A DNA stretch of 64,000 bases from positions 124,001 to 188,000 of the forward strand of contig NZ_VEED01000004.1 of the NCBI RefSeq assembly GCF_007678255.1, read 5' to 3'. The notes under the pieces were generated by a model. It did not search any database. It saw nothing but the letters and a program-made list of their open reading frames with translations, and was not told the origin of the DNA. Shown here one piece after another: positions 23,555 to 32,597 of the stretch (position 1 is its first letter; every line of letters begins with the position of its first letter). The stretch comes from Bacillus sp. X1(2014). GTDB taxonomy: Bacteria; Bacillota; Bacilli; Bacillales_B; DSM-18226. The translations under genes were made by a program, and so were the position numbers.

Positions 23555-25435
23555 TTACACCATTATTTTACAAATATCATTGGTAAATTCTACTGGATCA
23601 CTGATTGGTAATCCTTCAATTAAAAGTGCTTGGTTGTATAATAACTTGGTATACAAGTCTAATTTACCTTTATCATTTTCAAAGGCTTCTTTTAAGGATT
23701 GGAATACTTCATGGTTTTTATTAATTTCTAACACTTTGTCGGCTTTGATATTTTGATTATCAGGCATAGCTGCAAGAATTTTTTCCATTTCAATTGAAAT
23801 GTCCCCTTCCGTTGCCAGGCAGACTGGGTGCGACTTCAGTCTTTTGGAAATCCTTACATCTTTCACTTTATCCGCTAAAATGTTTTTCATATAATCGAAG
23901 AGTTCTTTGCTTTCCTGCTCTTTTGATTCGGAATCATCTTTAGTTTCTTCCCCTTCGATGCCTAGGTCACCACTTGAAATCGACTTGAATTCTTTCTCTT
24001 TGTAGTTCATCAACATTTTGATCGCGAATTCATCGATATCCTCAGTGAAGTAAAGGATTTCGTAGCCTTTTTCTGATACGAATTCTGCCTGTGGTAATTT
24101 CTCAATACGATCAATTGATTCCCCGGATGCATAGTAAATATATTTTTGATCTTCAGGCATTCTTGAAACATATTCATCAAGCGTAACGAGTTTTTTCTCT
24201 TTGGATGAGTAGAACATGATCAGATCTTGTAATAATTCTTTATTAGCACCAAAGTCACTGTACACTCCGTACTTTAACTGACGACCGAACGATTGATAAA
24301 ATTCTTCGTATTTTTCTCTTTCTTTTCTTTGCAGACTTAGTAATTCGCTCTTGATATTCTTATTTATATTTTTAGCAATCAGCTTCAATTGGCGGTCATG
24401 CTGGAGCATTTCCCTTGAGATGTTAAGCGATAAATCCTCGGAATCCACCATCCCTTTAACAAAACTAAAATGGTCTGGAAGCAGGTCAGCACATTTATCC
24501 ATAATGAGAACGCCATTAGAATAGAGTTCTAAGCCCTTTTCAAACTCTTTCGAATAAAAGTCAAACGGAGTTTTTTCTGGGATATAAAGAATCGCATTAT
24601 AACGTATTGACCCTTCTACGCTGATATGGATATGTTTAATAGGTTTATCAAAACCGTATCGTTTTTCTGCATAGAAGTTTTCATAATCCTCATCGGTAAG
24701 CTCGCTTTTATTCTTTTTCCAAATCGGAACCATACTATTGATGATTTGTTCTTCTTGGGAATCTTCGTATTCAGACTCGCTGCCATCCTTAAGTTTTCTG
24801 CTAGTAACATCCATTTTGATTGGATAACGGATGAAATCAGAGTATTTCTTAATAATTGATTTTAAGCGATATTCCTGTAAATACTCATCGTAATTCTCAT
24901 CTTCTGTATTTTCTTTTATCTTTAAAATAATCTCTGTACCGACTGAATCTTTTCCAACGGGTTCAATTGTATACCCATCAGCACCTGTGGATTCCCATTT
25001 ATAGGCCTCGTCACTGCCTAATGCTTTACTAATTACCGTTACAACGTCAGCTACCATGAATGCAGCATAAAAACCTACTCCAAACTGACCAATAATGTCG
25101 TAGCCATCTTTAATTTCGTTCTCTTTTTTAAAGGCGAGGGAACCACTTTTGGCAATCGTCCCAAGGTTAGTCTCTAAATCTTCCTTGGACATTCCAATCC
25201 CAGTGTCTAGGATCTTCAATGTTCGGTTCTCTTGGTTAGGAATTAATTTAATAAAATAGTTGTCTTTGTCGAAACGTAAAGTATCATCCGTCAATGCTTT
25301 ATAATAGATTTTATCAATCGCATCACTTGCATTGGATAGTAACTCTCTTAAAAATACCTCTTTGTGGGTATAGATGGAGTTAATCATCATTTCTAGTAAT
25401 CGTTTCGATTCTGCTTTAAACTGTTTCTTCGACAT
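23555..25435 (-). CDS. htpG: Chaperone protein HtpG (Hsp90)
   Basis: 626 aa, full length. The N-terminal ATPase domain has [12 protein letters not shown] (the ATP-Mg Asn/Asp helix), [12 protein letters not shown] and [13 protein letters not shown]. The middle domain (~225-490) carries the catalytic-loop Arg in [17 protein letters not shown]. The C-terminal dimerisation domain ends in DICKIMV. It is an ATP-driven cytosolic chaperone. Unlike B. subtilis htpG, this gene has a perfect CIRCE operator downstream of a sigma-A promoter, so HrcA control is expected. Confidence 0.97.
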   Translation of the reverse strand: MSKKQFKAESKRLLEMMINSIYTHKEVFLRELLSNASDAIDKIYYKALTDDTLRFDKDNYFIKLIPNQENRTLKILDTGIGMSKEDLETNLGTIAKSGSLAFKKENEIKDGYDIIGQFGVGFYAAFMVADVVTVISKALGSDEAYKWESTGADGYTIEPVGKDSVGTEIILKIKENTEDENYDEYLQEYRLKSIIKKYSDFIRYPIKMDVTSRKLKDGSESEYEDSQEEQIINSMVPIWKKNKSELTDEDYENFYAEKRYGFDKPIKHIHISVEGSIRYNAILYIPEKTPFDFYSKEFEKGLELYSNGVLIMDKCADLLPDHFSFVKGMVDSEDLSLNISREMLQHDRQLKLIAKNINKNIKSELLSLQRKEREKYEEFYQSFGRQLKYGVYSDFGANKELLQDLIMFYSSKEKKLVTLDEYVSRMPEDQKYIYYASGESIDRIEKLPQAEFVSEKGYEILYFTEDIDEFAIKMLMNYKEKEFKSISSGDLGIEGEETKDDSESKEQESKELFDYMKNILADKVKDVRISKRLKSHPVCLATEGDISIEMEKILAAMPDNQNIKADKVLEINKNHEVFQSLKEAFENDKGKLDLYTKLLYNQALLIEGLPISDPVEFTNDICKIMV

Positions 25436-25512
25436 AGAAAAATCCCCTTTCCACTTTAAAAATGCGATTATGTAGTCCCTGATTTAGTTTATCAAAACGA
25501 AAATCAGATCGA

Positions 25513-25539
25513 TTAGCACTCTAACTTCCCGAGTGCTAA
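25513..25539. promoter_or_regulatory. CIRCE operator (HrcA site)
   Basis: TTAGCACTC-N9-GAGTGCTAA matches the CIRCE consensus in all 18 positions. It lies 77 bp before the htpG ATG. Confidence 0.95.
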
Positions 25540-25550
25540 TTCCATATATT

Positions 25551-25580
25551 TTAATATCATATTTTTTGTTAATCTGTCAA
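25551..25580 (-). promoter_or_regulatory. Sigma-A promoter of htpG
   Basis: TTGACA on the minus strand (25580-25575), then 17-18 bp, then an ATATTAA -10-like box; CIRCE follows immediately downstream. Confidence 0.6.
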
Positions 25581-25627
25581 TATATTGGTGTTTTTTACCC
25601 AAACCTTTTGATAAAAGCCGCATAAAA

Positions 25628-25670
25628 AAGAAGAATTATTTTGACTTATGTTAAAATAATTCTTCTTTAG
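25628..25670. terminator. Long hairpin terminator
   Basis: AAGAAGAATTATTTT and AAAATAATTCTTCTT, 15 pairs; on the minus strand it is followed by TTTTTTATG. It terminates the DUF3231 gene at 25688-26695. Confidence 0.8.
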
Positions 25671-25687
25671 TATTATGGAGATTCTTA

Positions 25688-26695
25688 TTATTTATTTTGG
25701 TTACGGATGGCCTCTCGATCTAACGACTGAGGAGGTTTTTCAAACCATCCATGATCAATCATTATTTTTGCCCCATCCTCCGCATAAGAGCCAACCTTCA
25801 AAAGGTATTTCTCATACATTAGGGCTAAATCCTTACGAAGTGAGGCGGCTATGGCAAGCCCGAAGTCCCCAATTCCAATCGCACTCTGTGTATTCGTATG
25901 AAATAGCATTAGTTTATCTGAAAATGGAGCTTCCGTGCTTGCTGTAATCGTTGAATCCCAAGTGGAAGGATAAGAATTGTCGTCCTCTTTTAATTTTATC
26001 ATAAAATCTTCCACCATTTTCTTACCTAAATCATACCCTTCTTTAAAATAGTCACTAATTTTTTTCGACTGAGCCACTTGGCTAAATCCTAAAAGCATCG
26101 TTTTAGCTACGTTTGCCACCTCAATGTTTACCCCACAATGGGCAATTTCCATAGCAAGAAGTGGGCGACGGTGACCTATTAAACCTCCCAGAAAGGATTT
26201 CTCCGTAATATATTCTACTTTTTCTGGATAAGAAATATATGGGGACCTGATAAACACACCCTTTTCCTGCATCAATTTTGTATTTCTGTCGTAAAGTGTT
26301 TCCGTTTGATCATAAAACCTTTTGAATAGGTATCGAACATCTTCTCTAGAGGAAATTGATTTAGCTAAGCTATATGTATTCAATCCCGTTCTTCCCATAT
26401 GATGCAGGTAACGCATATACGTTACATCAGAAAAGAGCTTTTTAGCCTGTAAATTCACATCCTGTTTTCCAAAACCATTTGGCAAGGGAATACCTTCTAT
26501 TGTAAATAATTCTGAAATTTGATGGAGATGGTCGTGAGCAGATTTTAGTGCAAATTCGATAATCGGCCTAATGTCTTGGTCTTCGGTCGTTTGTAAAAAA
26601 TGACTTAAAATACAAATTGCCATTGAATCACCAATATATGTACTCCATAACATTGAAATTTCAGCCGAAGTTATCTTGGGGTTATGATGCTCCAT
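25688..26695 (-). CDS. DUF3231 family protein (copy 2)
   Basis: 335 aa, same duplicated helical architecture as the gene at 19006-20040: ITSAEISMLWSTYIGDSMAICILSHFL in the first half, GGLIGHRRPLLAMEIAHCGVNIE and APFSDKLMLFHTNTQSAIGIG in the second, and a C-terminus DHGWFEKPPQSLDRE equivalent to the KGWMEQPPHAPERE of copy 1. The two are clearly paralogues but diverged. Function unknown; many spore-formers have several copies. The gene forms its own unit upstream of the hairpin at 25628. Confidence 0.85.
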   Translation of the reverse strand: MEHHNPKITSAEISMLWSTYIGDSMAICILSHFLQTTEDQDIRPIIEFALKSAHDHLHQISELFTIEGIPLPNGFGKQDVNLQAKKLFSDVTYMRYLHHMGRTGLNTYSLAKSISSREDVRYLFKRFYDQTETLYDRNTKLMQEKGVFIRSPYISYPEKVEYITEKSFLGGLIGHRRPLLAMEIAHCGVNIEVANVAKTMLLGFSQVAQSKKISDYFKEGYDLGKKMVEDFMIKLKEDDNSYPSTWDSTITASTEAPFSDKLMLFHTNTQSAIGIGDFGLAIAASLRKDLALMYEKYLLKVGSYAEDGAKIMIDHGWFEKPPQSLDREAIRNQNK

Positions 26696-26741
26696 TGATT
26701 TTCAACTCCATCAAAGAATTCTAGATAATTAATAAAAAGTG

Positions 26742-26966
26742 TTATTTTTTAACTATAAGTTTGTAATACCAAGTTAGGATTATAAATGCTACGAAATAGA
26801 TCGGAAGTGAATACCAAATACTTCACCCATGATTTTTCATATATCCGGATTTTGTTAACATTTTCGGCATAAAAATAATTATGATTATAATTACTACAAG
26901 TATGGCACAAATATATACCATATTAAGACCAACTTCTAAAGAGGATTCATTACCCACAATGTACAT
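26742..26966 (-). pseudogene. Small two-helix membrane protein broken by an in-frame TGA
   Basis: A minus-strand frame from ATG 26966 encodes a membrane helix (MVYICAILVVIIIIIIF, ~16-32) and reaches MKNHG, then TGA. The same frame continues SIWYSLPIYFVAFIILTWYY and ends KLIVKK at TAA 26742. The second half is a convincing helix with a basic tail, so TGA may have replaced a Trp codon (TGG). The ribosome site is weak. Alternatively only the first 47 codons are used. The rest of 26967-27151 holds a promoter region only. Confidence 0.4.
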
Positions 26967-27151
26967 ATTATGTCATTATTCAAGTTAATTATTCTCCTAA
27001 ACATGTTAACATGCAGTAGCTTGCATAAAGATATGTCCCTTTCTTAAACTTGTGGACATTTATTTTTTTATATTTTGTTTTTACACAATTGACATATTCG
27101 TAACAAGATTGACATATATTTTATCAATCGCATAGGAAGGAGGGTGAACCC

Positions 27152-27337
27152 ATGGATAATCGAATTTTATTATTTTTTGTTTCGATCCTGTCTGGTTTTG
27201 CACTTATTAGAGTTCCTTTAGCCGATTCATTTCTTGAAAGCGTTTCCCCCGTTACTGATATCATTGGCATACTAACTGTTCTTGTCTTCTCACTCGTCTT
27301 AATTTACAAAGGCGTAAAAGGATTGTTTAGTAAGTAG
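27152..27337 (+). CDS. Small two-helix membrane protein
   Basis: 61 aa with an excellent ribosome site (AGGAAGGAGGGTG). Two hydrophobic helices (ILLFFVSILSGFALIRV and DIIGILTVLVFSLVLIY) and a short basic tail (KGVKGLFSK). It is followed at once by a terminator, so a stand-alone small gene. No known family recalled. Confidence 0.7.
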   Translation: MDNRILLFFVSILSGFALIRVPLADSFLESVSPVTDIIGILTVLVFSLVLIYKGVKGLFSK

Positions 27338-27347
27338 CTTTATTATG

Positions 27348-27376
27348 GAAAGCACTCTATGGGTGCTTTCTTTTTT
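27348..27376 (+). terminator. Terminator of the small membrane gene
   Basis: GAAAGCAC and GTGCTTTC, eight perfect pairs, then TTTTTTC. Confidence 0.85.
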
Positions 27377-27439
27377 CATTAGTTTTATAGTTATTTTTGC
27401 AAACATTAACTCAAACGAAATCGAAAGGCAAATATAAAT

Positions 27440-27466
27440 GCGATGCTTCATTGGTAAAAGCATCGC
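27440..27466. terminator. Hairpin after the amino-acid permease gene
   Basis: GCGATGCTT and AAGCATCGC, nine perfect pairs, with only a weak T-rich tract on either side. Confidence 0.55.
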
Positions 27467-27478
27467 TAAATAAAACCT

Positions 27479-28993
27479 TCATCCATCGTAGTGTTCTCGC
27501 TCTCGTTCTTCTTCCTCAAACATTTCGTCATTATCCTTTTTAGTTTGGCTGCTGTTCAATTTGACTTGTGATATGGTTGTTCCGTTCCATTCCTCCGCGA
27601 ATTCTGTTAAAAGAGTTGGATGCTTTTTCAAAATCGGAGTCCCTTCTTTCGATGTAGTTTTTACATTAGATCGCTTGTAAAGCCTCATTAAATAATAAAT
27701 TAAGGCATATACCACCACCATGACAATCCCTGCGACGAGACCTACCCCTTGCCCAGGGATAAACGGCATACATGCTAGAACAATAATCATGCTGATTAAG
27801 GCAACCCAAGAAGTATACGGATACCCGCGCATTTGACAAATACCTTCGGGAGGACATCCATTTCTTTTGCGGAAACGAATATGACTTGCCATAATTACGG
27901 CATAAGTAAAAATTAAAGCAAAGCCCCCTGTGGTAATGAGGACCAAGTACACTCTTGGAAATAAGAGGCCAAATCCGAGGCCGACAAGCATCGCAAAACC
28001 GGAAAATAAAATCCCGCGGTAAGGTACATCGCTTTTATCCTTCAGTATATTAGGAGCATGCCCTTCATCCCCAAGAGATCTGATCATTCTTCCAAGACCA
28101 AATATACAAGCTAGCATCGCTGAAAGAATAGCTGAAATTAACACGATATTAATGGCCCTGCCTGCCCAGTTAATCCCCCACCTTTCCAATGAAGCCACCA
28201 TTGGACTTATGTTTTCGTTCAAAGTTGCCGTCGGAATGAGTGGTAATAGTACGGCAGCATAGAGAATGTATAAACCGACAAGAGAAAATACCGTGTATCG
28301 AATCGCCTTCGGAATGGTATCCCTTGGATTTTCTGCCTCAGTTGCCGCAAGTCCAATGATTTCAAAACCTGCATAGGCAAAAATCACCAACAACATACTC
28401 CCTGCAATTCCCTTTAGCCCTCCAGGCATAATCGGCTCTGATCTTAACTCACCTACACCGATGGCAGGAGTTCCTGGGAGCAACCCGAGGATTAATACGA
28501 TTGCTGTGATGATGAAAAAAATAATCGCGAATATTTTTATACCTGACAGACCGCTTGCTAGTTTACCTATCTTATCTGCACCTAATAGGTTTAGCAGCGT
28601 AACACCGATGATAATTGAACTACCCAGCAAACCAATGGAAACATTAGGAACCCATTCACGGATTAAGATGGAAATGGCTGTTGCTTCACTTGACATAGAT
28701 AAAACCGTTCCCGTCCAATATAGCCAACCAACAACAAATCCTGTCCACTCACCTAGCTCTCGAGTGGCAAAAGTACTAAAGGATCCTTCCGTTGGATTTG
28801 CCACTGTCATCTCTGATAAGGCATAAAGGATGAGATACACCAAAACGCCCGCTAGAATATACGAAAGCAAAATGGACGGTCCGGCTGCATGAATAGCAAC
28901 GGAAGATCCTAGAAAAAAGGACCCGCCAATTACACTTCCTAAGGCCATCATAGTCAGTTGCCATGCAGACAATCCTCTGCGTTTTTTCTCCAT
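27479..28993 (-). CDS. APC-family amino-acid permease
   Basis: 504 aa with 12 membrane helices. The signature start is LSAWQLTMMALGSVIGGSFFLGSS (the unwound GxVIGxG-type helix 1); FAYAGFEIIGLAATEAENPRDTIPKAI is the helix 6 substrate region and following loop. This is the amino acid/polyamine/organocation superfamily, AAT-like branch, importing an amino acid with protons. A cytosolic C-terminal tail of ~55 residues ends in a Glu/Arg run (EEEEREREHYDG), longer than usual. Monocistronic. The specific amino acid cannot be assigned. Confidence 0.92.
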   Translation of the reverse strand: MEKKRRGLSAWQLTMMALGSVIGGSFFLGSSVAIHAAGPSILLSYILAGVLVYLILYALSEMTVANPTEGSFSTFATRELGEWTGFVVGWLYWTGTVLSMSSEATAISILIREWVPNVSIGLLGSSIIIGVTLLNLLGADKIGKLASGLSGIKIFAIIFFIITAIVLILGLLPGTPAIGVGELRSEPIMPGGLKGIAGSMLLVIFAYAGFEIIGLAATEAENPRDTIPKAIRYTVFSLVGLYILYAAVLLPLIPTATLNENISPMVASLERWGINWAGRAINIVLISAILSAMLACIFGLGRMIRSLGDEGHAPNILKDKSDVPYRGILFSGFAMLVGLGFGLLFPRVYLVLITTGGFALIFTYAVIMASHIRFRKRNGCPPEGICQMRGYPYTSWVALISMIIVLACMPFIPGQGVGLVAGIVMVVVYALIYYLMRLYKRSNVKTTSKEGTPILKKHPTLLTEFAEEWNGTTISQVKLNSSQTKKDNDEMFEEEEREREHYDG

Positions 28994-29160
28994 TGATTTT
29001 GAACTCCTATATCAATTATTTTGTAAGTTCCATAAAAATATTATTAACTTGGGATTGTAAAATGATTCTGGTTAAGTGATGACGGTTACCCTAGGAAATT
29101 TTCCGTAAAGCATGATATCCTGTACTTAACATAAAAGTTGGAAAATCAGGGAGACGAAAA

Positions 29161-30072
29161 ATGAAAATATATTCAAATTTAGATAATGTCACTAGTTACA
29201 AATCGTTTAAAGACCTAAGGAAATGGCAAAAAGAACGGAAAAAGAAAGTGAAAGACTTATCAATTAACATTGAACAATCTTCTTTAAAAATGGTAAGTGA
29301 ACTTCAGGAAAATAAAAGTAAGACATCCTATACATGGGTGGGACACTCCACCTTTTTAATCCAACTGAATGGAATCAATATACTTACTGACCCTGTCTGG
29401 GCTAGGCGGATGGGGTTAGAAAAAAGATTAACAGAACCTGGTATCTCGTTAGCAGACCTGCCAGAAATTGATGTCGTGGTCATCTCTCATGGCCATTACG
29501 ACCATTTGGATTTCCCTACCATTAAAAAATTAAAAGGAAACCCTCAATACCTTGTCCCTGTCGGTTTGAAGTCTCTTTTTAACAGAAAAGGGTATCAAAA
29601 GGTAAGTGAATTTAATTGGTGGGAAAGTGTAGAACTTGGAGGAATAACCATTCATTTTGTCCCGGCACAACATTGGACGAGAAGATCATTGACTGATATG
29701 AATACTTCTCATTGGGGAGGGTGGATTTTTCAAACGGCAAACGAAACACTTTATTTTGTTGGCGATACTGGATATTTTAGTGGATTTAAACAAATAGCGG
29801 AGCGTTTTTCTTCCATTGATACGGTGTTTATGCCAATAGGTGCTTTCGAACCAGAATGGTTCATGGCCCCTGCTCATATCTCACCAGAAGACAGTGTAAA
29901 AGCCTTCATTGAATTAAAAGCAAAATCCTTCGTTCCCATGCATTATGGTACATATCGATTAGCCGATGACACCGGTCCGGAAGCTTTGGAGCGTCTACTC
30001 CGTGAATGGGAAAAGCAACAACTTCCTAAAGAACAATTAAAAATACTGCTACTTGGGGAAACAGTAATTTGA
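29161..30072 (+). CDS. Metallo-beta-lactamase-fold hydrolase (NAPE-PLD/UlaG-like)
   Basis: 303 aa. VGHSTFLIQLNGINILTDPVW and VVISHGHYDHLD (the HxHxDH zinc motif, ~120) lead into FVPAQHW, FVGDTGYFSG (metal-bridging Asp) and VPMHYGTY with the last His. This order is that of the lactamase_B_2/NAPE-PLD-like group, which hydrolyses phosphodiester or ester bonds with two metal ions. There is no signal peptide, so it is cytosolic. The real substrate is unknown. GGGAGACG precedes the ATG. Confidence 0.9.
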   Translation: MKIYSNLDNVTSYKSFKDLRKWQKERKKKVKDLSINIEQSSLKMVSELQENKSKTSYTWVGHSTFLIQLNGINILTDPVWARRMGLEKRLTEPGISLADLPEIDVVVISHGHYDHLDFPTIKKLKGNPQYLVPVGLKSLFNRKGYQKVSEFNWWESVELGGITIHFVPAQHWTRRSLTDMNTSHWGGWIFQTANETLYFVGDTGYFSGFKQIAERFSSIDTVFMPIGAFEPEWFMAPAHISPEDSVKAFIELKAKSFVPMHYGTYRLADDTGPEALERLLREWEKQQLPKEQLKILLLGETVI

Positions 30073-30170
30073 CCAGTTTCCACTCAAAATTTACCTGCAT
30101 TTACCCTCGAATACATTCACCTAAAAAGGTCACGATAAGTTTGTAAGACTTTTTAAGGGGAGTGATTATT

Positions 30171-30863
30171 GTGGTGAGAAAAAGCTGGATGAGTTTTGTT
30201 TTAGCAAGTACCTTATTGGGTTTAACAGGCTGTGCGAATAATGATAATGCAACCAATAATAATGCCAACAATTTAGGCACAAATAATGTTAGAAATAATG
30301 CTATTAATGGTGTGAATGTAAGGAATGTCTCAAACCAAAATTTACGTGTTTCTGCCCGTGCGATTCGGAACGTGGAAAGTTTAAATGAAGTAAATCAAGC
30401 AAATGTGATTATTCGCAACAATGATGCCTATGTGGCTGTGCAATTAGAGGGGACTCAAAATGGGACTCGGGCACGTGGTGGTACTACAGGGACTGGTCCA
30501 AATATGAACGCCACTTATGGCAATGGCTATAATTCCGGTACTACAGGGACTAACGGTTCTGCCAATTTGCATGCTACAACAGGTAATCGCACCAACACTA
30601 ACATTACTGGAACCACTGGAACAAACACCAATGCTCGTATTAATCGTGCCAATGATCTAAATGCACGCAGGAACAATACATTAGACCAAAAAATCATAAA
30701 TCAAGTTCGTGCAGCTGATCGCAGCATTGACAACGTATATATTTCTTACGATACCGATACTTTCGGTCAAATGACTAACTATTCTAATGATATTCGTACT
30801 GGAACTAACAGAGATGGCCTGTGGAATGACTTTTCTAATTCCGTAAACAGGATGTTTAAATAG
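30171..30863 (+). CDS. YhcN/YlaJ-family sporulation lipoprotein
   Basis: About 230 aa from GTG 30171 (AAGGGGAG 8-9 nt before). The N-terminus is a lipoprotein signal, with lipobox LTGC. An Asn/Gly/Thr-rich region follows (NNANNLGTNN, and TTGTGPN-type stretches). The YhcN/YlaJ domain appears in two pieces: VSARAIRNVESLNEVNQANVII near the start and LDQKIINQVRAADRSIDNVYI near the end. Between them lies a low-complexity Thr/Gly/Asn insert of ~65 residues. Relatives are in the forespore membrane and spore, and help germination. The 52-bp hairpin array starts 36 bp after the stop. Confidence 0.88.
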   Translation: MVRKSWMSFVLASTLLGLTGCANNDNATNNNANNLGTNNVRNNAINGVNVRNVSNQNLRVSARAIRNVESLNEVNQANVIIRNNDAYVAVQLEGTQNGTRARGGTTGTGPNMNATYGNGYNSGTTGTNGSANLHATTGNRTNTNITGTTGTNTNARINRANDLNARRNNTLDQKIINQVRAADRSIDNVYISYDTDTFGQMTNYSNDIRTGTNRDGLWNDFSNSVNRMFK

Positions 30864-30898
30864 CTCCAGAATATTTCTTTTTTTCCGAAGAAGTCTGG

Positions 30899-31519
30899 TC
30901 ATCATCGGTATGATGTCCAATCTCAATGATTTTACGAAGAAATTTGGTCATCATCGACTGTATGATGACCTTTTCTTTGGCCCTTCAAATGAGAGTTGGT
31001 CCTCATTGACTGGATGATGACCTTTTCTTTGGCCATTCAAAAGAGAGTTGGTCTTCATCGAATGCATGATGTCCTTTTCTATGACCATTCAAATGAGAGT
31101 TGGTCTTCTTCGTCTGGATGATGACCTTTTCTTTGGCCATTCAAATGAGAGTTGGTCTTCATCGATTGGATGATGACCTTTTCTTTGGCCCTTCAAATGA
31201 GAGTTGGTCTTCTTCGTCTGGATGATGACCTTTTCTTTGGCCCTTCAAATGAGAGTTGGTCTTCATCGTCTGGATGATGACCTTTTCTACGACCCTTCAA
31301 ATGAGAGTTGGTCATCATCGACTGGATGATGACCTTTTCTATGGACCTTCAAATGAGAGTTGGACTTCATCGACTGGATGATGACCTTTTCTTTGACCCT
31401 TCAAATGAGAGTTGGTCATCATCACCTGTATGATGACCTTTTCTATGGCCCTTCAAATGAGATTTGGTCATCATCGTCTGGATGATGACCTTTTTCTATG
31501 GTTTTCAAAAGAGATTTGG
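30899..31519. repeat. Tandem array of twelve ~52-bp hairpin units
   Basis: Units begin at 30899 (49 bp), then at 30948 and every 52 bp to 31468. Each unit starts with TCATCATCG-type bases and continues to GATGATGACC, then CTTTTCTTTGGCCCTTCAAA and GAGAGTTGG. The junction GGTCATCATC-N5-GATGATGACC is a perfect or near-perfect inverted repeat in most copies. Copies differ at a few positions, mainly in the loop and in the TTTGGCC part. No frame in it looks coding. This is a minisatellite, not a CRISPR, since there are no unique spacers. Confidence 0.92.
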
Positions 31520-31606
31520 CCTTCATCCTCCTTCTAACTGGAAATCACATCCTACTTTTTTCACTTGTTATTCTTGATATAATAGAATATTCAAGGAGTG
31601 GATGAT

Positions 31607-32425
31607 ATGAAAATAGTAAAGTATCTGTTTGTTTTTGTATTGCTTATTGGCCTTGGTATTTCTGCGTGGATTTATTATCCGCAGTACCAAATACACCAAA
31701 TGAAAAAACACGCGGTTGTGGTGAGCAAAAGCTCTAACCAAACCTCCTATCTTAATTATTATCGAAATGCGCAAATGGCTCAAATCCATCATTTGGCCAT
31801 TGGGGATTCTATCATTCGCGGAGTCGGTGCACCAAAGGATGAGAACTTTGTAAGTCTATTTTCTAATAAATTGGCAGAACTAACTTCCAAAAAAATAGTC
31901 ACACAAAACGAAGGAATCAACGGTATTACCAGTAGTGAATTAAACGACCTTGTTCAGGAAGGTCGATTTGATGAATCGATTAAGCAATCCAATATTATCA
32001 CGATTAATGTGGGCGGCAATGATATTCTACAATTGGCAAAGGGTCAAGATATTCGATCTGTTATCCAAGACTACGATCAATTGAAGACCAACTTCGCGAA
32101 AAATCTAACAGACATTACGACGAAAATAGCCAAGCTTAACCCGAATGCCACGATTGTATTCTTAGAATTGTATAATCCATTATCACCTAATGAACAATTG
32201 TATCCACTGGCAGATAAAATGCTGCCGAAGTGGAATCTTAATATATATGAAGCTGCGAATAAAGTCTCAGGGTCAATCGTCGTTGAAACTACGAAGGTTA
32301 TTAACGGTGACCATCTGCAAAATCTTTCCTCTGATGGTGTCCATCCAAATGTTGCTGGTTATACCGCCATTTCAGAGCAAATGATTGAACAATTTAAACA
32401 TCAATTTAGACAAAGTGCAGTTTAA
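31607..32425 (+). CDS. SGNH/GDSL-type lipase-esterase, membrane-anchored
   Basis: 272 aa from ATG 31607 (AAGGAG 8 nt upstream; the in-frame GTG at 31598 overlaps that site). An N-terminal hydrophobic helix (KYLFVFVLLIGLGISAWIYY) is a signal anchor. SGNH blocks: LAIGDSIIRGVG (nucleophile Ser), the oxyanion Gly in the following blocks, TINVGGNDIL (Asn), and DGVHPN (Asp and His). Enzymes of this group hydrolyse lipids, acyl-sugars or acetylated cell-wall components outside the cell. Substrate not predictable. The gene is followed by a strong terminator. Confidence 0.9.
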   Translation: MKIVKYLFVFVLLIGLGISAWIYYPQYQIHQMKKHAVVVSKSSNQTSYLNYYRNAQMAQIHHLAIGDSIIRGVGAPKDENFVSLFSNKLAELTSKKIVTQNEGINGITSSELNDLVQEGRFDESIKQSNIITINVGGNDILQLAKGQDIRSVIQDYDQLKTNFAKNLTDITTKIAKLNPNATIVFLELYNPLSPNEQLYPLADKMLPKWNLNIYEAANKVSGSIVVETTKVINGDHLQNLSSDGVHPNVAGYTAISEQMIEQFKHQFRQSAV

Positions 32426-32458
32426 AACCGAAGGAGGACTAATTTCCTTCGGTTTTTT
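32425..32458 (+). terminator. Terminator of the SGNH gene
   Basis: AAACCGAAGGA and TCCTTCGGTTT stem with a T6 run. Confidence 0.9.
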
Positions 32459-32597
32459 CATCCTACCTTTCTACTATTATTTGTTATTTAAATGTAATAA
32501 CCCTATAACACTATTGATAGAATGATTTGCTAAAATTTTTATAGATTTAATAGTGTGAACATTTAGAAAATAATAGAGTGGAAAGTAGTGGTATTAG

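Noticed and set aside
30899..31519. CRISPR array
   Set aside because: Successive units are nearly identical over the whole 52 bp; there are no unique spacers and no cas genes.
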